64,000 bases of DNA, taken from Rusavskia elegans. Its lineage: Eukaryota > Ascomycota > Lecanoromycetes > Teloschistales > Teloschistaceae. Shown here one piece after another: positions 1 through 12,012 of this stretch. The stretch spans positions 248,001-312,000 of the forward strand of contig SAUG01000074.1 of NCBI GenBank assembly GCA_011316305.1, given 5' to 3'. The notes under the pieces were generated by a model that saw only the letters and a program-made list of their open reading frames with translations, had not been told where the DNA came from and searched no databases. The position numbers and the translations under genes are program-made. Every line of letters starts with the position of its first letter. The stretch's first letter is position 1.

Positions 1-128
1 TCTGGACCTGTTACCTTGTGGATCGCGATATCTCCATCTCACGCGATCAGAGGCGCTACCATCTGAGGGTCATCAGAGTGTTGTGAGCTCGGCCTGAAAG
101 TACTAGGTTTGTGGGGACGGATTCCAAA

Positions 129-1289
129 CTATCCGAGTCTTCCCTTCCGCACAGCATTCAGCAGACTTGCGCTTACGAACAGCCAGCCAAGAAACAGTGC
201 GGCCGTCATGACAGAGCAGAGATAGTTGATGGCAGGACTATCGTACGCCTTGCCCATCTGTATAGTCGCCAGAGTCAAGCCCGCGTTCGGAAATATGAAA
301 CTCCACCAAGTGTAGTTCGGCGTCAGCTTCCTACTTCCCAAGGCAACCGCCACGGAACTCAGCGCAAAGAACCAGAGTGCGAATAGCCAGAGGAATGTCC
401 CGGCAACGACAGCGACAACGTGAATGGTCGCAGCGGCGGCTTTTGGCGACTCGCCCAGGAACGGATCCGGTAGCCCTTTGGAGGCCGAAGCCCCAAGCGA
501 CACAATGGCGGTGATGGTATACGCCGTTGGTCCCACGGCTACAAACATACTCGGTCTCATGGCCGGAGCAGGAATTTCTTCGGTCAGCAGCCGGATCGCC
601 CACATGGCGTACATTAGTATCGTAACCATCCATCCGAGACCTTGGCTGGCTACACCGCAGATCCACATGGGGCTTGCGCTCTCATGAGGCTGGTGCTGGA
701 TTAGCACGCTCGCCAAAGAGCCCGTCAACAAGAGTGGGTATATAGGTAAGAGCCATGAAGGCGTCATACTGTCGATGTTGAAGTTCCGGGTCACGAACAA
801 GGTCTGGTACTGTAGTACGGCGGCGACTAGGATGCAGGCGAAATAGATCCAGAAGAGTACTTCACATGTCCTAACGAGCCATGGTCCGCAAGCAGGGACG
901 CCGTACTGCGAGATATTCTCCAGTACCAGGGCCAGCGAGACGCCGAATGCGCCGAGGTAAAAGGGCTCATCATGGCTCTGGTGGGAGTCGTAGACGGATT
1001 TGACGATAAGTTTAGGTCTGATGAAGAAGCGGAGGGAGATGCAGATGCAAAGGAGAGCGAAGAAGATGAGATCGATGACGAAGATGACTTTGCCTGCTGT
1101 GACGACGCCAGGGAACTTGTATGGTGTCTGGAAGAGGACGACTGCCAAAGAGCCGGTGGACATTGTACCGGTGAATTGATGCCATGTGAAGTCTTGAAAG
1201 GAGTGGAAGCCATAATCCGAACGCTTCGGGCTGTCGTTGTTTTCTGGAGCAGGTCCGTTACTGTCTAGGGAGGCCTTTGATTCGCCCAT
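129..1289 (-). CDS. TDT-family C4-dicarboxylate/malic acid transporter (Mae1-like)
   Basis: Single-exon gene of 386 residues that starts at the ATG at 1289 and ends in TAG at 129. The protein is strongly hydrophobic, with about ten membrane segments. The region after residue 33 (FTWHQFTGTMSTGSLAVVL) matches the opening of the tellurite-resistance/dicarboxylate transporter family (TC 2.A.16, the family of fission-yeast Mae1 and the sulfite pump Ssu1). Middle segments such as SMTPSWLLPIYPLLLTGSLA and the AMRPSMFVAVGPTAYT stretch fit the Mae1 branch better than Ssu1. A plasma-membrane role in malate or other dicarboxylate movement is inferred from family. The N-terminal 30 residues are polar and probably cytosolic. 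No operon-like neighbour exists; the next gene upstream lies 1.5 kb away on the other strand. Substrate is not certain. Confidence 0.85.
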   Translation of the reverse strand: MGESKASLDSNGPAPENNDSPKRSDYGFHSFQDFTWHQFTGTMSTGSLAVVLFQTPYKFPGVVTAGKVIFVIDLIFFALLCICISLRFFIRPKLIVKSVYDSHQSHDEPFYLGAFGVSLALVLENISQYGVPACGPWLVRTCEVLFWIYFACILVAAVLQYQTLFVTRNFNIDSMTPSWLLPIYPLLLTGSLASVLIQHQPHESASPMWICGVASQGLGWMVTILMYAMWAIRLLTEEIPAPAMRPSMFVAVGPTAYTITAIVSLGASASKGLPDPFLGESPKAAAATIHVVAVVAGTFLWLFALWFFALSSVAVALGSRKLTPNYTWWSFIFPNAGLTLATIQMGKAYDSPAINYLCSVMTAALFLGWLFVSASLLNAVRKGRLG

Positions 1290-2830
1290 ACTGACAGGGC
1301 ACTTGGGCGGTGGGTTCCACGTGTGATGGCTGGGACTGCGAAAGTCACTATTCTGTTCGGATGGTGAAGACAGACTCGGGCTGTCGACTTCTTGGATGCT
1401 CCGCCAGCCTTGCCGGAGTCGAAATGCCTCTGAAGTGGTAAGAAGGTGGTGGTCAGCTCACGCGCCGTGAGATTTCTTTGACTTTGAGCTGATCCGCACC
1501 TTGGCGAGTTTGGGACTACCAAAAAGGGGCTCACAGTTGCGGGTCCCGCCCTAGCCTCACTAGAGCCACGTGCCGATTTGCCAAGGCTGGGCGGGCCTGA
1601 AATCTTGGTTCGTATTCGTCCGAAAATCGGTGTAGATTTGTACGCTGTTTCCGAGATCCCGATTGCCGAATCAACAGCTAAAAGCTGTTCACCGCCCGAA
1701 CGGAGTGAGCCTTGACAGCAACATAAGGTATCGCTGATATAAATCTAAGCGTCTTGGCAAGATCTACGTGCAGATGCAATTAGGGCTTTGTCATGTGACC
1801 AAGACTCTTGGCATCTGAACTTCTGTAATGTTTCTTCCTCAGCTTAACTTCATGATGTTTGGGCACCGCAATTTACCCATCAAAACTTGGGAAAGCAACA
1901 ACATAGATTCTGGAAGTCGCTTACAATGTAAGGCTCACCTCCCTTTCTACAAACCCAGCCGGATGGTCGTCGCTCATCGCATCCCTATCCTCGGACAGCT
2001 CCGCTCAAAACGAAATGCGAGGACATCACCTGCTATCGTGTGAGACTACAAATGATTCCCTTCAAACTCTTGTTCACACTGCTCCGCCTACTTCGCTGAT
2101 GATTTGTCCGTTATGCCTTTTCGACAGGACGTGGAGAATGGCAACCTACTCAGTTTGCGGAATGTCGTCTGTTGCCACCACAGACAACGTACGCCCTGCT
2201 TCAACTATGTAAATGATGTATGGGATAGAGTCATCCGAGCATGTGGTAAGGTGCCTTTTGTATGAATCGCTGCAATGCCACCCGAAGTTTCTGCATCACA
2301 TTAGCCATGGTCAACGTGGTGAGCCGGAGGAATCCTTGACATTGCTGACCCGGCTGCTCAATCATCATGATTATTGTAGAATCTCCACTATCAAGGTATG
2401 CTGAGAGCATTGCTACTTCCTTGTTCAGCGTCCAGCTTGTATTGTTTGCAGGGGCAACCGAGCCAGCACACGTGCCACTTGCACAATAGTTTCATCCTTT
2501 CGATCCTTCTCAGCAATGGATTCACTATTGTCTTGAAGTCTCGACTTCATTCTTAGGAAAAAAACCTTTCTTCTTTATTAAGTCATTGGAAGTTTAAGTA
2601 ACGCTGAAGAAGCATTTCAAACAACTCGCCTCCATCCTGACACGCTTGCTGTGGGCTAAGATTCAAATTGGCTATTTGCTTATCTGGTTTGCTGGTACTG
2701 GTTAGCCATCTTCAAGTAAGCAGTTGACTGTTCATCTCTGCTGTTGGCCAACAATCGACACAACTTCCAGCCCAGATCGAAACCCTTCTCCTTCTGCGCT
2801 CACAAACCTACTTCCCCATTACCCAAAGTC
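1290..2830. other. Intergenic region, no gene seen
   Basis: This 1.5 kb lies between two divergent genes and should hold both promoters. Only short frames without recognisable content occur on either strand. A CACGTG E-box-type hexamer occurs near 1565, and a short A/T-rich tract is at 2555-2580. I see no RNA gene or repeat. Confidence 0.6.
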
Positions 2831-5206
2831 ATGTACTTTCCACATGTAAAGCCTAAAATGCGTCGGCCTGCTGCCACAAGACGTCTGGGTAAGAGGCTTA
2901 TCTTACAGCTATGCTGCCGGCTCGCTGTTCTGGTACTTTGCGTCTCTACCATACTCTTCTTGTCCAAGCTCGCATTCAGTGCAAGGCACCCTGCCAGCCG
3001 TCAACCTTTCCTGGAGATAGATGTAAGAACAGAATCTTGTTATGACTCCATCCGGAGCCTTGCTATGTCCCCCGGCGGCCAGGACAACACCTTTGACCGT
3101 CCTCCCTCATCCTCTGGCTCAAACTATGTCAAACGGGACCAGGCACTTCTGAGGGGTTTCAGGTGTCTCGTGGACGACGGCGAGAGATTTCTTGAGGAAG
3201 GTTTGGTCAATGCAATTGGTAGATTTGGTGATCCTCCTCAAAATTTCGGGGATCATCCATTCAGGGACAATGGCTGGTCGGAACATACGGAACACGATCG
3301 TCAACCTTGGGAGTGGGATGAAATGTTTGATAGTGGTCTAGGCGGCATGCCCCCTACGGAGCAGAATTTCTATGTTCGGCTCACTCAAGATCAGCTTTTC
3401 AACAACGCTTATGGCTCGAACATACTAGTAAGTCAACCCCTTAGCCAATGTGTCACCTGCCAGCAAAAGGCGAATGCACAAAGCCTATGGACAAGTCCAT
3501 TTCAGGTACTCCATCTCAATGTGTATGCAATGCGGTGTACTATCTTCAAATCCAATACATGTGGTTGGGCCTATTGAGGTGTCGTGGCGTTGTTGTACCC
3601 AGACGAGAATAATAGCTGGTCTATTTGTGTGGCACAACATGTTCGCAGGCTTTGTGCACCTGCTTGTGCTTCCTTGGCAAACGCATACTGATGACACCGA
3701 CTAGAACACGGACGCTGAGTACGTGGGACACTACATCCCCCGGTCATCCCTCATCATCATGACGGATACATACAGTCCAAGATATTGGGCTCACCGGCGT
3801 GGTGTGCCCCAAGGTCAAATTGTCGAGCACATCCCGCGGCTCAACGCACTCTCGGATGCGGTATGGCAAGTTTGGACAAGACTCACAGATCAGCCTGGAT
3901 CGCTCCGATACTACGCGGTAGAAGGCATTTTCAACGATGTAACCTCAGCCCTTATCGATTACCTCCTTCGCAGAGACAGGCCAAGAGAGTCTCTAATTGT
4001 ACCTTGGGAGCGTCGAGTAACATACGGACTAGACTCTGACGAAGGAAAGGCGCTTCTCGCCACACCAAATGGTATCGCGGTCTTATGGTTGCTCGTCCAC
4101 CGCCGCGGGACGCTTGGAAGAAGAGACCCTAGGGTCACCATCTACGATCCAGGGACGAGCCGGCGGATGTTATGGGAGCTCATTCCGCCGGGGGGAAAAA
4201 GCACGTTCGATGACTACAAAGCAGCGAATTTCACTCTGCCAGGGTCTTTGCGACGACGGAACCTGAAATCCGATCTGTCCCGCGAAGTTTCAGAAGGAAG
4301 TCATGTCAAGGAAACTCTCGGGGTGCGATGGAGTAACTTAGTCGAGAAAGGAAAGAGATACTGGGAAGAAGGCGTCTTACCTGCCTTCGAAGGTCGTTCT
4401 CCTTTCCCGACCCCACAGTGGACGGAAAGAGACCTCGTCGGTGACGACACCCTCGACACCGGCTGGGCTTGGAAAGATGAGCCCGAAGAGAATCTACCAG
4501 ATCAGTGGAAAGACGCATTCGAACTAATCCCAGAAGGCAACAAGGCTGGTCGGAACGATGATACCACCCTTGTCTCGCTGGATCACAATGGTGCTTTCAC
4601 GAACATCAGAGGCGACACAGACGTGGTAAGCCAACATTTCCCCAACCCACTTTGAAATCAATATACTGAACAACATACCAGCCACCAACACTAGCACAAT
4701 ACTACACCTACATCCTCTCCCAAGCCTGCGCCATCATCACAACCGTAGCCTACAGCCCCTCAAGCCTCCTAGCCGACTACGGCATCAAACCCCAAGACAT
4801 CCCCACCCGCCTTCCCGCAGTCCACAGAGCCTCCGACGTCTTCTGGCTCGTCTGGCAATCCTACCAACCCCACCCCTCCAAATTCCGCTACTTCGCCGTC
4901 GAACGAATCGTCAACACCGTCACCAAACCCCTCATGGACGAGATCTTCCAAGCTCGGCGCGGCACAGTCGACGTGCCGTGGTCGCGGCGACTTACATTTG
5001 ATTTGAGCAGTGATGAAGGGAAAGCATTGCTGGCATCTCCGAATGGGGTTGCGGTCCTTTGGATTTTGATACATCGGGCGGGGGTTTTGGGGAGGAGGGG
5101 TTTGAGGGTTAGTATTTTCAATCCCGGGGGGAGTATGAGGTGTATGATTTGGGAGTTGGTTCCGGTTGGGGAGAGGGGGGTTTTTGGGGAGGTGGAAGGG
5201 GGGTAG
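2831..5206 (+). CDS. Unrecognised membrane-anchored protein with a tandemly duplicated two-part module
   Basis: Three exons, 2831..3427, 3705..4625 and 4682..5206, join in phase 0 to give 680 residues. I chose the ATG at 2831 because the upstream frame has no ATG and because the first exon then has the same 597-nt length as that of the paralogue at 10.7-12.0 kb. Residues about 23-48 form one membrane segment behind a basic start, so a single-pass anchor is likely. The rest is a repeat: part A (about residues 100-170 and again from 400) begins VKR or VKE and carries LV-x2-G, GW and WKDAF-like motifs. Part B (from residue 200 and again from 507) carries LRYYAVE/FRYFAVE, VPWERR/VPWSRR, SDEGKALLA and LGRR. 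Part A restarts after exactly 300 residues. Intron 1 is long (277 nt), so a small extra exon is possible. I do not recognise the family and no enzyme motif is visible. Confidence 0.8.
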
Positions 5207-6664
5207 GGAAGGTGGGGTGGGTGGTGGGGGAGAGGAGATTTACTCGGGATGAGATGCTCAACAGTCAAGCTGTGATGGTCGAACGCCACTGGAGCAACGC
5301 TTTGGGTGGGTGTGAGGATGGGGTGTGTGTTGAGTCGGTGTGGAGTTTAGACTTTAGAGACGCAGGACCTTAAGTAGATTGCATCTAATTAGTATCAGCA
5401 ATCTCTAAAACGATTAGCTATTACCCTTTTGAGATCATGGACTCGCACTTCATGATGTCCCAACCCCAGATAATGCACGGGAGAGAAAGTATGAAAAGAA
5501 CGATCTCTAGACGCTGTATATACGGATCCCTCCTTTACGCCATGACATCGCGACCAGCATCCTACATAACGCCGTGTATCGAATGACAGATACTTAGAAC
5601 CTTCCTAACCAGGCAATCAAGAACCGTATTCAAAAGGCAAACAGTAGAAGGAGCATATAGACTCCATGGGAGAAAAAAGAAGAGAGTACAGCACGAGAAA
5701 GCAAGAATACATATCCAGAACGACCGCGCCTTCGTATACGATGCGTATACCGCCAAAAATATCATCCGCTTCCTGTACCTTCCCCAATAAAGACAGCATC
5801 TCCGCGACCCATTATAGCATCCCACCCAGGCAGGTTCTTTACTGGGGTGAGTACCTCCGTACCAAATACCAATAGTATACAACCATCAAGCAAATATCCA
5901 AGAGCTTGACTATACGAGCAACATTCGATATCGTGTGTCAAGGATGGATGCGCGAATCGATAGCACGACTTCCAGTATCCAATATCGAGGTATGGATTAC
6001 TGCCCCACGCAGGTCGGTGGGGGCGAGTGTTGAAAGTGCGAATGGAGCTGGGGAGGGGCCGGGGTGGGGGTTGGGCGGAGGCATATGGGCAGATGACGAT
6101 GATGGATGTGGTGGTACTGGAATTCAGCTCCTGTTGTAGGAACCGGGTATATTTCATTCGTCATTTTGTTTGAAGAGAAGTGGTTACTGTATTCCCTGAT
6201 GGAGAATGAGGGTATGGGTTCTTGTGACGGTGGTCTAGTGAGGAATGGGGGAAGTGCGCTCGGCTCTGTCGCTGTTACGGGTGGGATTTGGAGCTGTGCG
6301 GAGGCTTTTACCTTTACGTTGGTTTTTGGGGAGATGGTGGGGATTCGCGTCTGGGATGTGGTTGGAGATTGTTTGTTTTGCCACTGCTGATGTATGTTAT
6401 CGCGATAGATTGTTTTTGAGAAGTGGATATGTTTGAATGTGGAGTGGGCCGATTATTCAGAAAGTCCACGGCTGCCGACAGCACTGCTGGAAATAAGTAA
6501 TAAGTGCTCTTAAGAATATGATTATGAGATTTGAAAAGGGTAACATTCATGGGATTCTTTGTTAGGAAGTTGGCTTTCGACGGAGCAGTAACGTAATAGT
6601 CAAGACTGTCGGTGCCTTCTGCCCATCGGAATTGTACTTCGGCGTTCGTAGTGCTTGACTGACA
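5207..6664. other. Intergenic region between convergent genes
   Basis: This 1.46 kb separates two convergent genes. It begins with a strikingly G-rich tract (to about 5340) that continues from the end of the upstream gene. Several short frames exist on both strands, but none has a recognisable domain or convincing splice pairs. Confidence 0.55.
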
Positions 6665-9600
6665 TTAATCCACTTCTTCTATGTTAGGACGCATGGTAGG
6701 ACGAAAAGCAAGACCTGCAATCCCATCTTCATCGAGCGAAAAATCCACCCCCCGAGGCCCTTTTGATCCTAGACGTCCAATGAAAAATTTCCTTTGCCAT
6801 GCCTCGAGGCTCTCAATCACCACTTTGATGTGGCTAATCACAATATCATCCCTGTCGGTGATTTCAACATACTTCAGTACCGTAATGACCTCGGCAAGGT
6901 TCTCGCCTGCAAAACCGAAACCCAGCTGCAGACCTTGCTCGTCAGCGGTATCAAAGGCTTTGATGAGGCTCATGATGACCATGACGGCTGCTCTCCTGAG
7001 AATCGCTCTGTCGTTACTTTTCTCCAGCTTTAAGATCGCAAGCACACAGTCAACAGCCGTAGAGGTGACGGTCGCTCCCACACCTGCAATATTCGTCTCC
7101 ATCGCCGTACCTAGTATCGATAGTGCGGACGTGCGGATGCGGATGTCTTCTTCACGGCCAGTATCTGCCCATCCTTCAACTACTTTGGCTATGTGCTCAT
7201 TGATTGCTCTCGCTTCGTCGTTGTCGGTGTCTTCTTCAGGAATCTCGCCATCCCAAGCCTCTTCGGCTTCCTCTCTTGCCTTTTCCACTTTCCGCTTTGC
7301 TCTTTCATTCTTTTGCAAGGTTCTTGGTCGATCTCCTCTTCTGCTGGCGATGGCGATCATCCCTTCGCTAACTGTGTTTGCTATTGAATCCACGAAAAGC
7401 TGACCGAGATGTTCGATTGTCTTGTTTAATGCTTCGCCGACCCTCATCCGCACATCCAGGGTCAAGTTCTCGGTAAGGTCAGAATACTGTTCCAGAAGCA
7501 GTTGTACTACCGTCTTGGGATGATTGGATGCTAAGATTCCTAGAGCCTTGACTGCAGATAGATATATGTACTCGTCTTGGTCTTGAAGGAGCGATATCAA
7601 AAGGACACTTGTGGAAGGGATATTGAGTACTGGTGAAGATTTTGAAATTAGGGCAATTAGGGTGGAGAGACCTTGAGCTCGTGTTGGAGTTAATTCGTCC
7701 GAGAGGTGAGTGAGCGCTGTGCGATGTTTCTCTCTGTCATCGGCTTGAGCATCGACGACTTTAGGTGTTATCGTGGCGCTCAAATGTTCAGAGATATCAG
7801 ACCGCAGTTGTAGGAGCATCAGAACACTTGATGCAGACATAGTGATAGAGCTGTCGATGGAAGACGATGCCTGAGCAATGTACTTCAAAGATTTTTGGAT
7901 GCTCTGGAGAATTGAGTCATCAGACTCAATGGGATTCTCGGATGGGGCTAAGATGGCCGAGAGTAAGCTCAGAGCCGTTGAAACAGTCTCGGTTGACTCG
8001 TCCTCTTCAGTCTCTTTTAATTCGTCCATTGTGATCATGTCTAGTCTGTAGCGTAGTCTGGTCGCTCTGGTCTCTCGGTCCGTCTTTTGTCGGTCCTCTA
8101 CGACGAAAGCCGATAAGATTGGTTCAACCAGCCGAAAAATGCCATCCAAGCTGGAGGATATCTGGTCTTTGAACTCTTCTAGTAGTCGCTGTGCAAGTTT
8201 GGCACTAACGAGTGATTCCAGCGGATCTTTGGGATCACTGTCCATGAGATCCAAACGATCGTTTCCAGAGGAAGCGAGTGATCTGTTGAGCCAGCTTTTG
8301 CAGGCATGTGTGAAAATTGTGGACAGTTGTTCGTCTGTCATGACTGCTGCTCGTAACAGTTTCGAATACTGCTCGACCCGGGAATCGATGCTCTCGATGA
8401 GTCTGCCCATATTCTCGGGGTAATCCTCTTTTTTCTCTCGCTGTCGGATCTCGATACCGCCTTGATCACCAGGCATAAAAGTCCACGTCGGTGGCCCATC
8501 CCATAATAGATGATCGCTCAGTAGCAGCAGCTGTGATTCTGTTACAGACATTTTCATGTACACTACAAGAATCCTATAAATCTGATCGGCCCAGTTTGCT
8601 CTGAAACTGTTGAGTGCATAACATTGAAGACCCCACAGTGGCAGCAGTACGGGAATCACGAGCCGTTTCGTCAATCCTGGATTTGGGTGGAACAGAACTA
8701 GGGCAGACAGTCGGTCGATTGCTGATTTCAATGCTTTCTCACGTATAGGACATTTGTCAGCTGAGGGATGAATTGATTCAACTGTTGGCTCTGCAAAGAG
8801 TATCCACCCAATGGTACCTGGTGATCCTATCTTTCTTTTGCCGAGGATTCCATTCCCCACGATGTACGAGGCAATGCGTTTGTTATCAATGTCTCGATCA
8901 TCCAAAAGATCCAGTAATTGAGGTGCCAATGCGGAGAAATATTCGTCAGCAGTCATTGTGCTTGGTACAGAGGTCAGTAATTTAGAAGCTTTGGCTAGGG
9001 CGTCTAAAGTCAGATTGGGACCTCTTGGTCGACCGTCTTGTGCCTCAATCTGCTGTCGGATATCACCCGGCGTTGATGCAGCGATGAAGTTCAGTATCTG
9101 CCGGATACCATCCGGACGCAGCGGCAGAAGAGAGAGTCGGTTCGAGATGGGAGAACGCAGCCAATATGGGCAGCCTGGATGAAGAAGAGATGTGAGCGTT
9201 GGTAAAACATCGATAGTTGGTCCGCTGGAAGGTCTCAGCTACAGCTATTAAGGCAGGTATACGGTCAACCCTACCTGTCGAGGACACTATCGAATATTGC
9301 AAGATACCTCTGTTTTGACCCGACGGCAAAGTCCGGAGAAAAAGCTGCTTGACCCACTGCAGCAACCACATCGATGAACATTCTGGCCTCAATATTCGAG
9401 GCAAAACCCTTTCCGGATGACAGAATTGGGGACAGGCAGTCAACGATAGCCGTAAGAAGCTCTTGATCATGAGATTGGCCATTCTCGTCTTGACTCAACC
9501 GTCTGGTCGCAAAATCACCCTTGAGAGCAGACTTCACCCGTCGTTCCATCGGCACTCCCACTCCAGTCGAAAGACAGGGGTAAATTCCTTCAATGACGAC

Positions 9601-9950
9601 GAGGTCAAGTAAAGCATCTGTCACCTTTTGGGCCCTCTGGCAAGCGAAAGGCTGGTCCAAGCAGTGTGGACTTCTGCCGAAGGCATCGTGTAAGCCTGAC
9701 AGTAGACTCAGAGCCTTCTCAATGACAGTCTGTCGTTGATGCGAATCAAGCCCGCTTTTATCACTAGGTGGTGAAACGCCAGGTTGTTCACTTGATAGGA
9801 GGTCGATAATAGACTTGGTTTGACCTCGTTTACTTGCTTGAAGCCTTCATCAGCGGAATCCGTCAGATTTGGTCTGACATCCATCTACCTACCCTTGCTT
9901 AGGATTGGGGCAAGAAAGCGTTCCGCCTCGGTTAAGGTATCATCCATCAT
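6665..9950 (-). CDS. RTP1: RTP1/TANGO6-type HEAT-repeat protein, RNA polymerase II nuclear import
   Basis: Three exons on the minus strand, 9893..9950, 9275..9836 and 6665..9224, join with matching phases (1, then 2) to give 1059 residues. Introns are 56 and 50 nt. The protein is almost wholly alpha-helical HEAT-like repeat. The C-terminal third contains segments such as RRAAVMVIMSLIKAFD and DRDDIVISHIKVVIESLEAW that match the conserved C-terminal blocks of yeast Rtp1 and metazoan TANGO6. An acidic and basic linker (around EKAREEAEEAWDGEIPEED) precedes those blocks. Rtp1 helps assemble RNA polymerase II and take it into the nucleus with nucleoporins; that role is known for yeast and inferred here. 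Length is close to the yeast protein (about 980). The start is the first of two adjacent ATGs. Confidence 0.85.
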
Positions 9951-10726
9951 CAGTCTGTAGGGAAAACAAGGTTAATACAAACGAGATTAGGCAATCTTAT
10001 AAGAATTGAGAAGCCATGAATAGCTGTGGGACTTCGATCTTGCTATGTGCGAGCTATTTCTATGGTATACAGCATGATACCCAGAACTCTCGCATCGTGA
10101 AGGTGGCGGCATATTTCGAAGCCTAGCGTAGAATTTCTTACCGAGGTTTTGCCGCAACTCGTTTTTCTCCAACAAATATAAAATGGCCCGCTTATATTTA
10201 TATCATTTTCGGAGAGAGCGTTTTTGCTGTTTACCGGTAACCTGATTGCGGCTTTCTTGGTGGAACAATAGGAGGATGATCGGTACTCTCTCTTTTTCTA
10301 AATATCCCTTGCGCTGCTACTGAGAGTCGCATGGAGGTATATTCCGCTCTACAACCCCTGCTGCCGGCGAGTATTCGGATACTTCGATTTGGCGGATTAA
10401 GTGCTCGATACCTCGACTGCCAGCCAACTCGGATGCCCTGACAATGCATAAGACTATAGGCATAGTATCCAGACTTCTCTGCTCACCGAGAACCCCTATT
10501 TACGCTCAAGAAAATGGGCATAACAATGCGGACGAAGATTCCTAGTCGCTTTCGAGGATTCTATTTGAGCTGCCACAAGATACCATACAAGTTGTTTCGC
10601 CAGTGGATACTTGATGTTCTCCTTTCAAAGGCTATCAAGCATGCAACATTTAGTGAGATCCTTCCCAAGTCGACGGCTATCCTTCGCAAATCCAACTTGG
10701 TGATCAAAGACTGTTGTACTCGCAAT
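9951..10726. other. Intergenic region upstream of RTP1
   Basis: Holds the RTP1 promoter and the 3' end of the next minus-strand gene. An A/T-rich stretch with TATAAA-like and TATATTTATAT motifs lies near 10175-10205. No coding signal is seen apart from frames antisense to the next gene. Confidence 0.5.
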
Positions 10727-12012
10727 TCAGCTGCGCGGTCGATGTCCTCTAGGGGGTGGGAGCCAGCCAGGCCAATTGAAACAGTCCGAACAACGGCAGT
10801 AAGGCGGCGGATCTACGTCATCGCAGTAATCGGGTGGCTCGAGATTGCCAAAGGTGCCCACCGGAAATACGCCCTCCGTGGCGGGCGCTGGCATCAGGTC
10901 CCAGATAATACATCTGTTGTGTCCTCCCGGATTGAATATGGTGACTTCCAGGGTCCTCCAGCCCAAGGTTCTGGCTTGATGAACCATTAACCAGACGATT
11001 GCACTACCGTGATCAGATCCCAATATTGCTAGGAACTCGCGCGCGTCGATGTCAAAGGTTATCCGTTCCGACCAAGGGACGTCCGTTTTCTTTCTTCTAT
11101 CCAGGAATATCGCGTCAAGAAGCATCATAACCGATGGCTCAAGGACCCGCTCTCTAGCGAAATAGCGCAGTTCCCCTGGCTTCGGCATCAACTCGAGCCA
11201 GTCAAGCCATACTATGTCTGACAGCCGTTCGAGACGCGGAATACTTCTGTCCGGTGTTATGAACGAGGGACGTATTCTGACCATGTATTGGGGGCTGTGA
11301 GCTTTGATGGAGACAATGGCTTTGGCTCCCGGGATGTATAGCACCGAGTATTGAGCTAATGTGGGCACCTGTAACAATTAGTCAAGCAAGCTTACACCGA
11401 GGTAGATTGACATACCCGTTGACGCCGATCCTCATATGAGTACGGTAATACATGAACCCATGTCATCCTGGTATTTTCTATGTAATGGGGTAAAGCTTTT
11501 GGCATCATCTGGAAAGCATCTTTCCACACCTCGGGTAATTTTGCCGTGTCATCTCGATTCCTTTCCCAGCCATGAGCCTTGAGTAGCTTTTCGTCCACTT
11601 TGCCCCAATTTGGAGTAGTGAAAGGGTGGCCCTCGATCGCCAGGAATATACCGTCCACTAGACGCTTCCATCCGGTCTCGACGAGGCAATTCCACTCTTG
11701 CCCAAGTTCGCGCTTAACCAGGCGACTATCATGAGGCACGAAGACCTCATTAGTCTGCTCCGGACCACCATAGAAGCCCTGGTCCTCGGCGGCGATGGAG
11801 CCATTGACGGATCGACGTCCGTGGCCGAATCCTGCTGCAACGTGCTCGGAGTAGCTCGAAATGGAATCCTTGGTGGGATGATAATCGCTACCTGCATCGA
11901 CGACATTTCTAGGACCAAGCGTTTTGATATTGAGGCTCGAAAGATAAAGCATTGCAACAAGAAGTACCAGAGCAACGCCAAGGCAGCGAAACCACATAGC
12001 TGTATTTGCCAT
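10727..12012 (-). CDS. Single-module paralogue of the unrecognised family at 2.8-5.2 kb
   Basis: Two exons, 11416..12012 and 10727..11368, are separated by a 47-nt GTATGT...ACAG intron in phase 0, giving 412 residues. Residues about 8-26 are a hydrophobic segment that could be a signal anchor. Part A follows from about residue 99 (VKRELGQEWNCLVETG, then GW and LPEVWKDAFQMMP). Part B follows from residue 200 (VPTLAQY, LERLSDIVW, LRYFARERV, VPWSERITFDI, TIFNPGG). It thus has one A-B unit where the protein at 2.8 kb has two, and the intron falls at the same A/B boundary in all three units. A proline- and cysteine-containing tail (about the last 45 residues, with the pair CRCSDCF) is unique to this copy. 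The function is unknown. The two paralogues face each other across RTP1. Confidence 0.85.

Noticed and set aside
6681..7403. 240-residue plus-strand open frame
   Set aside because: Antisense shadow of the RTP1 third exon; Ser-rich artificial composition and no homology.
10514..10990. 158-residue plus-strand open frame
   Set aside because: Overlaps the minus-strand family paralogue, whose motifs and intron are convincing. The plus frame has none.
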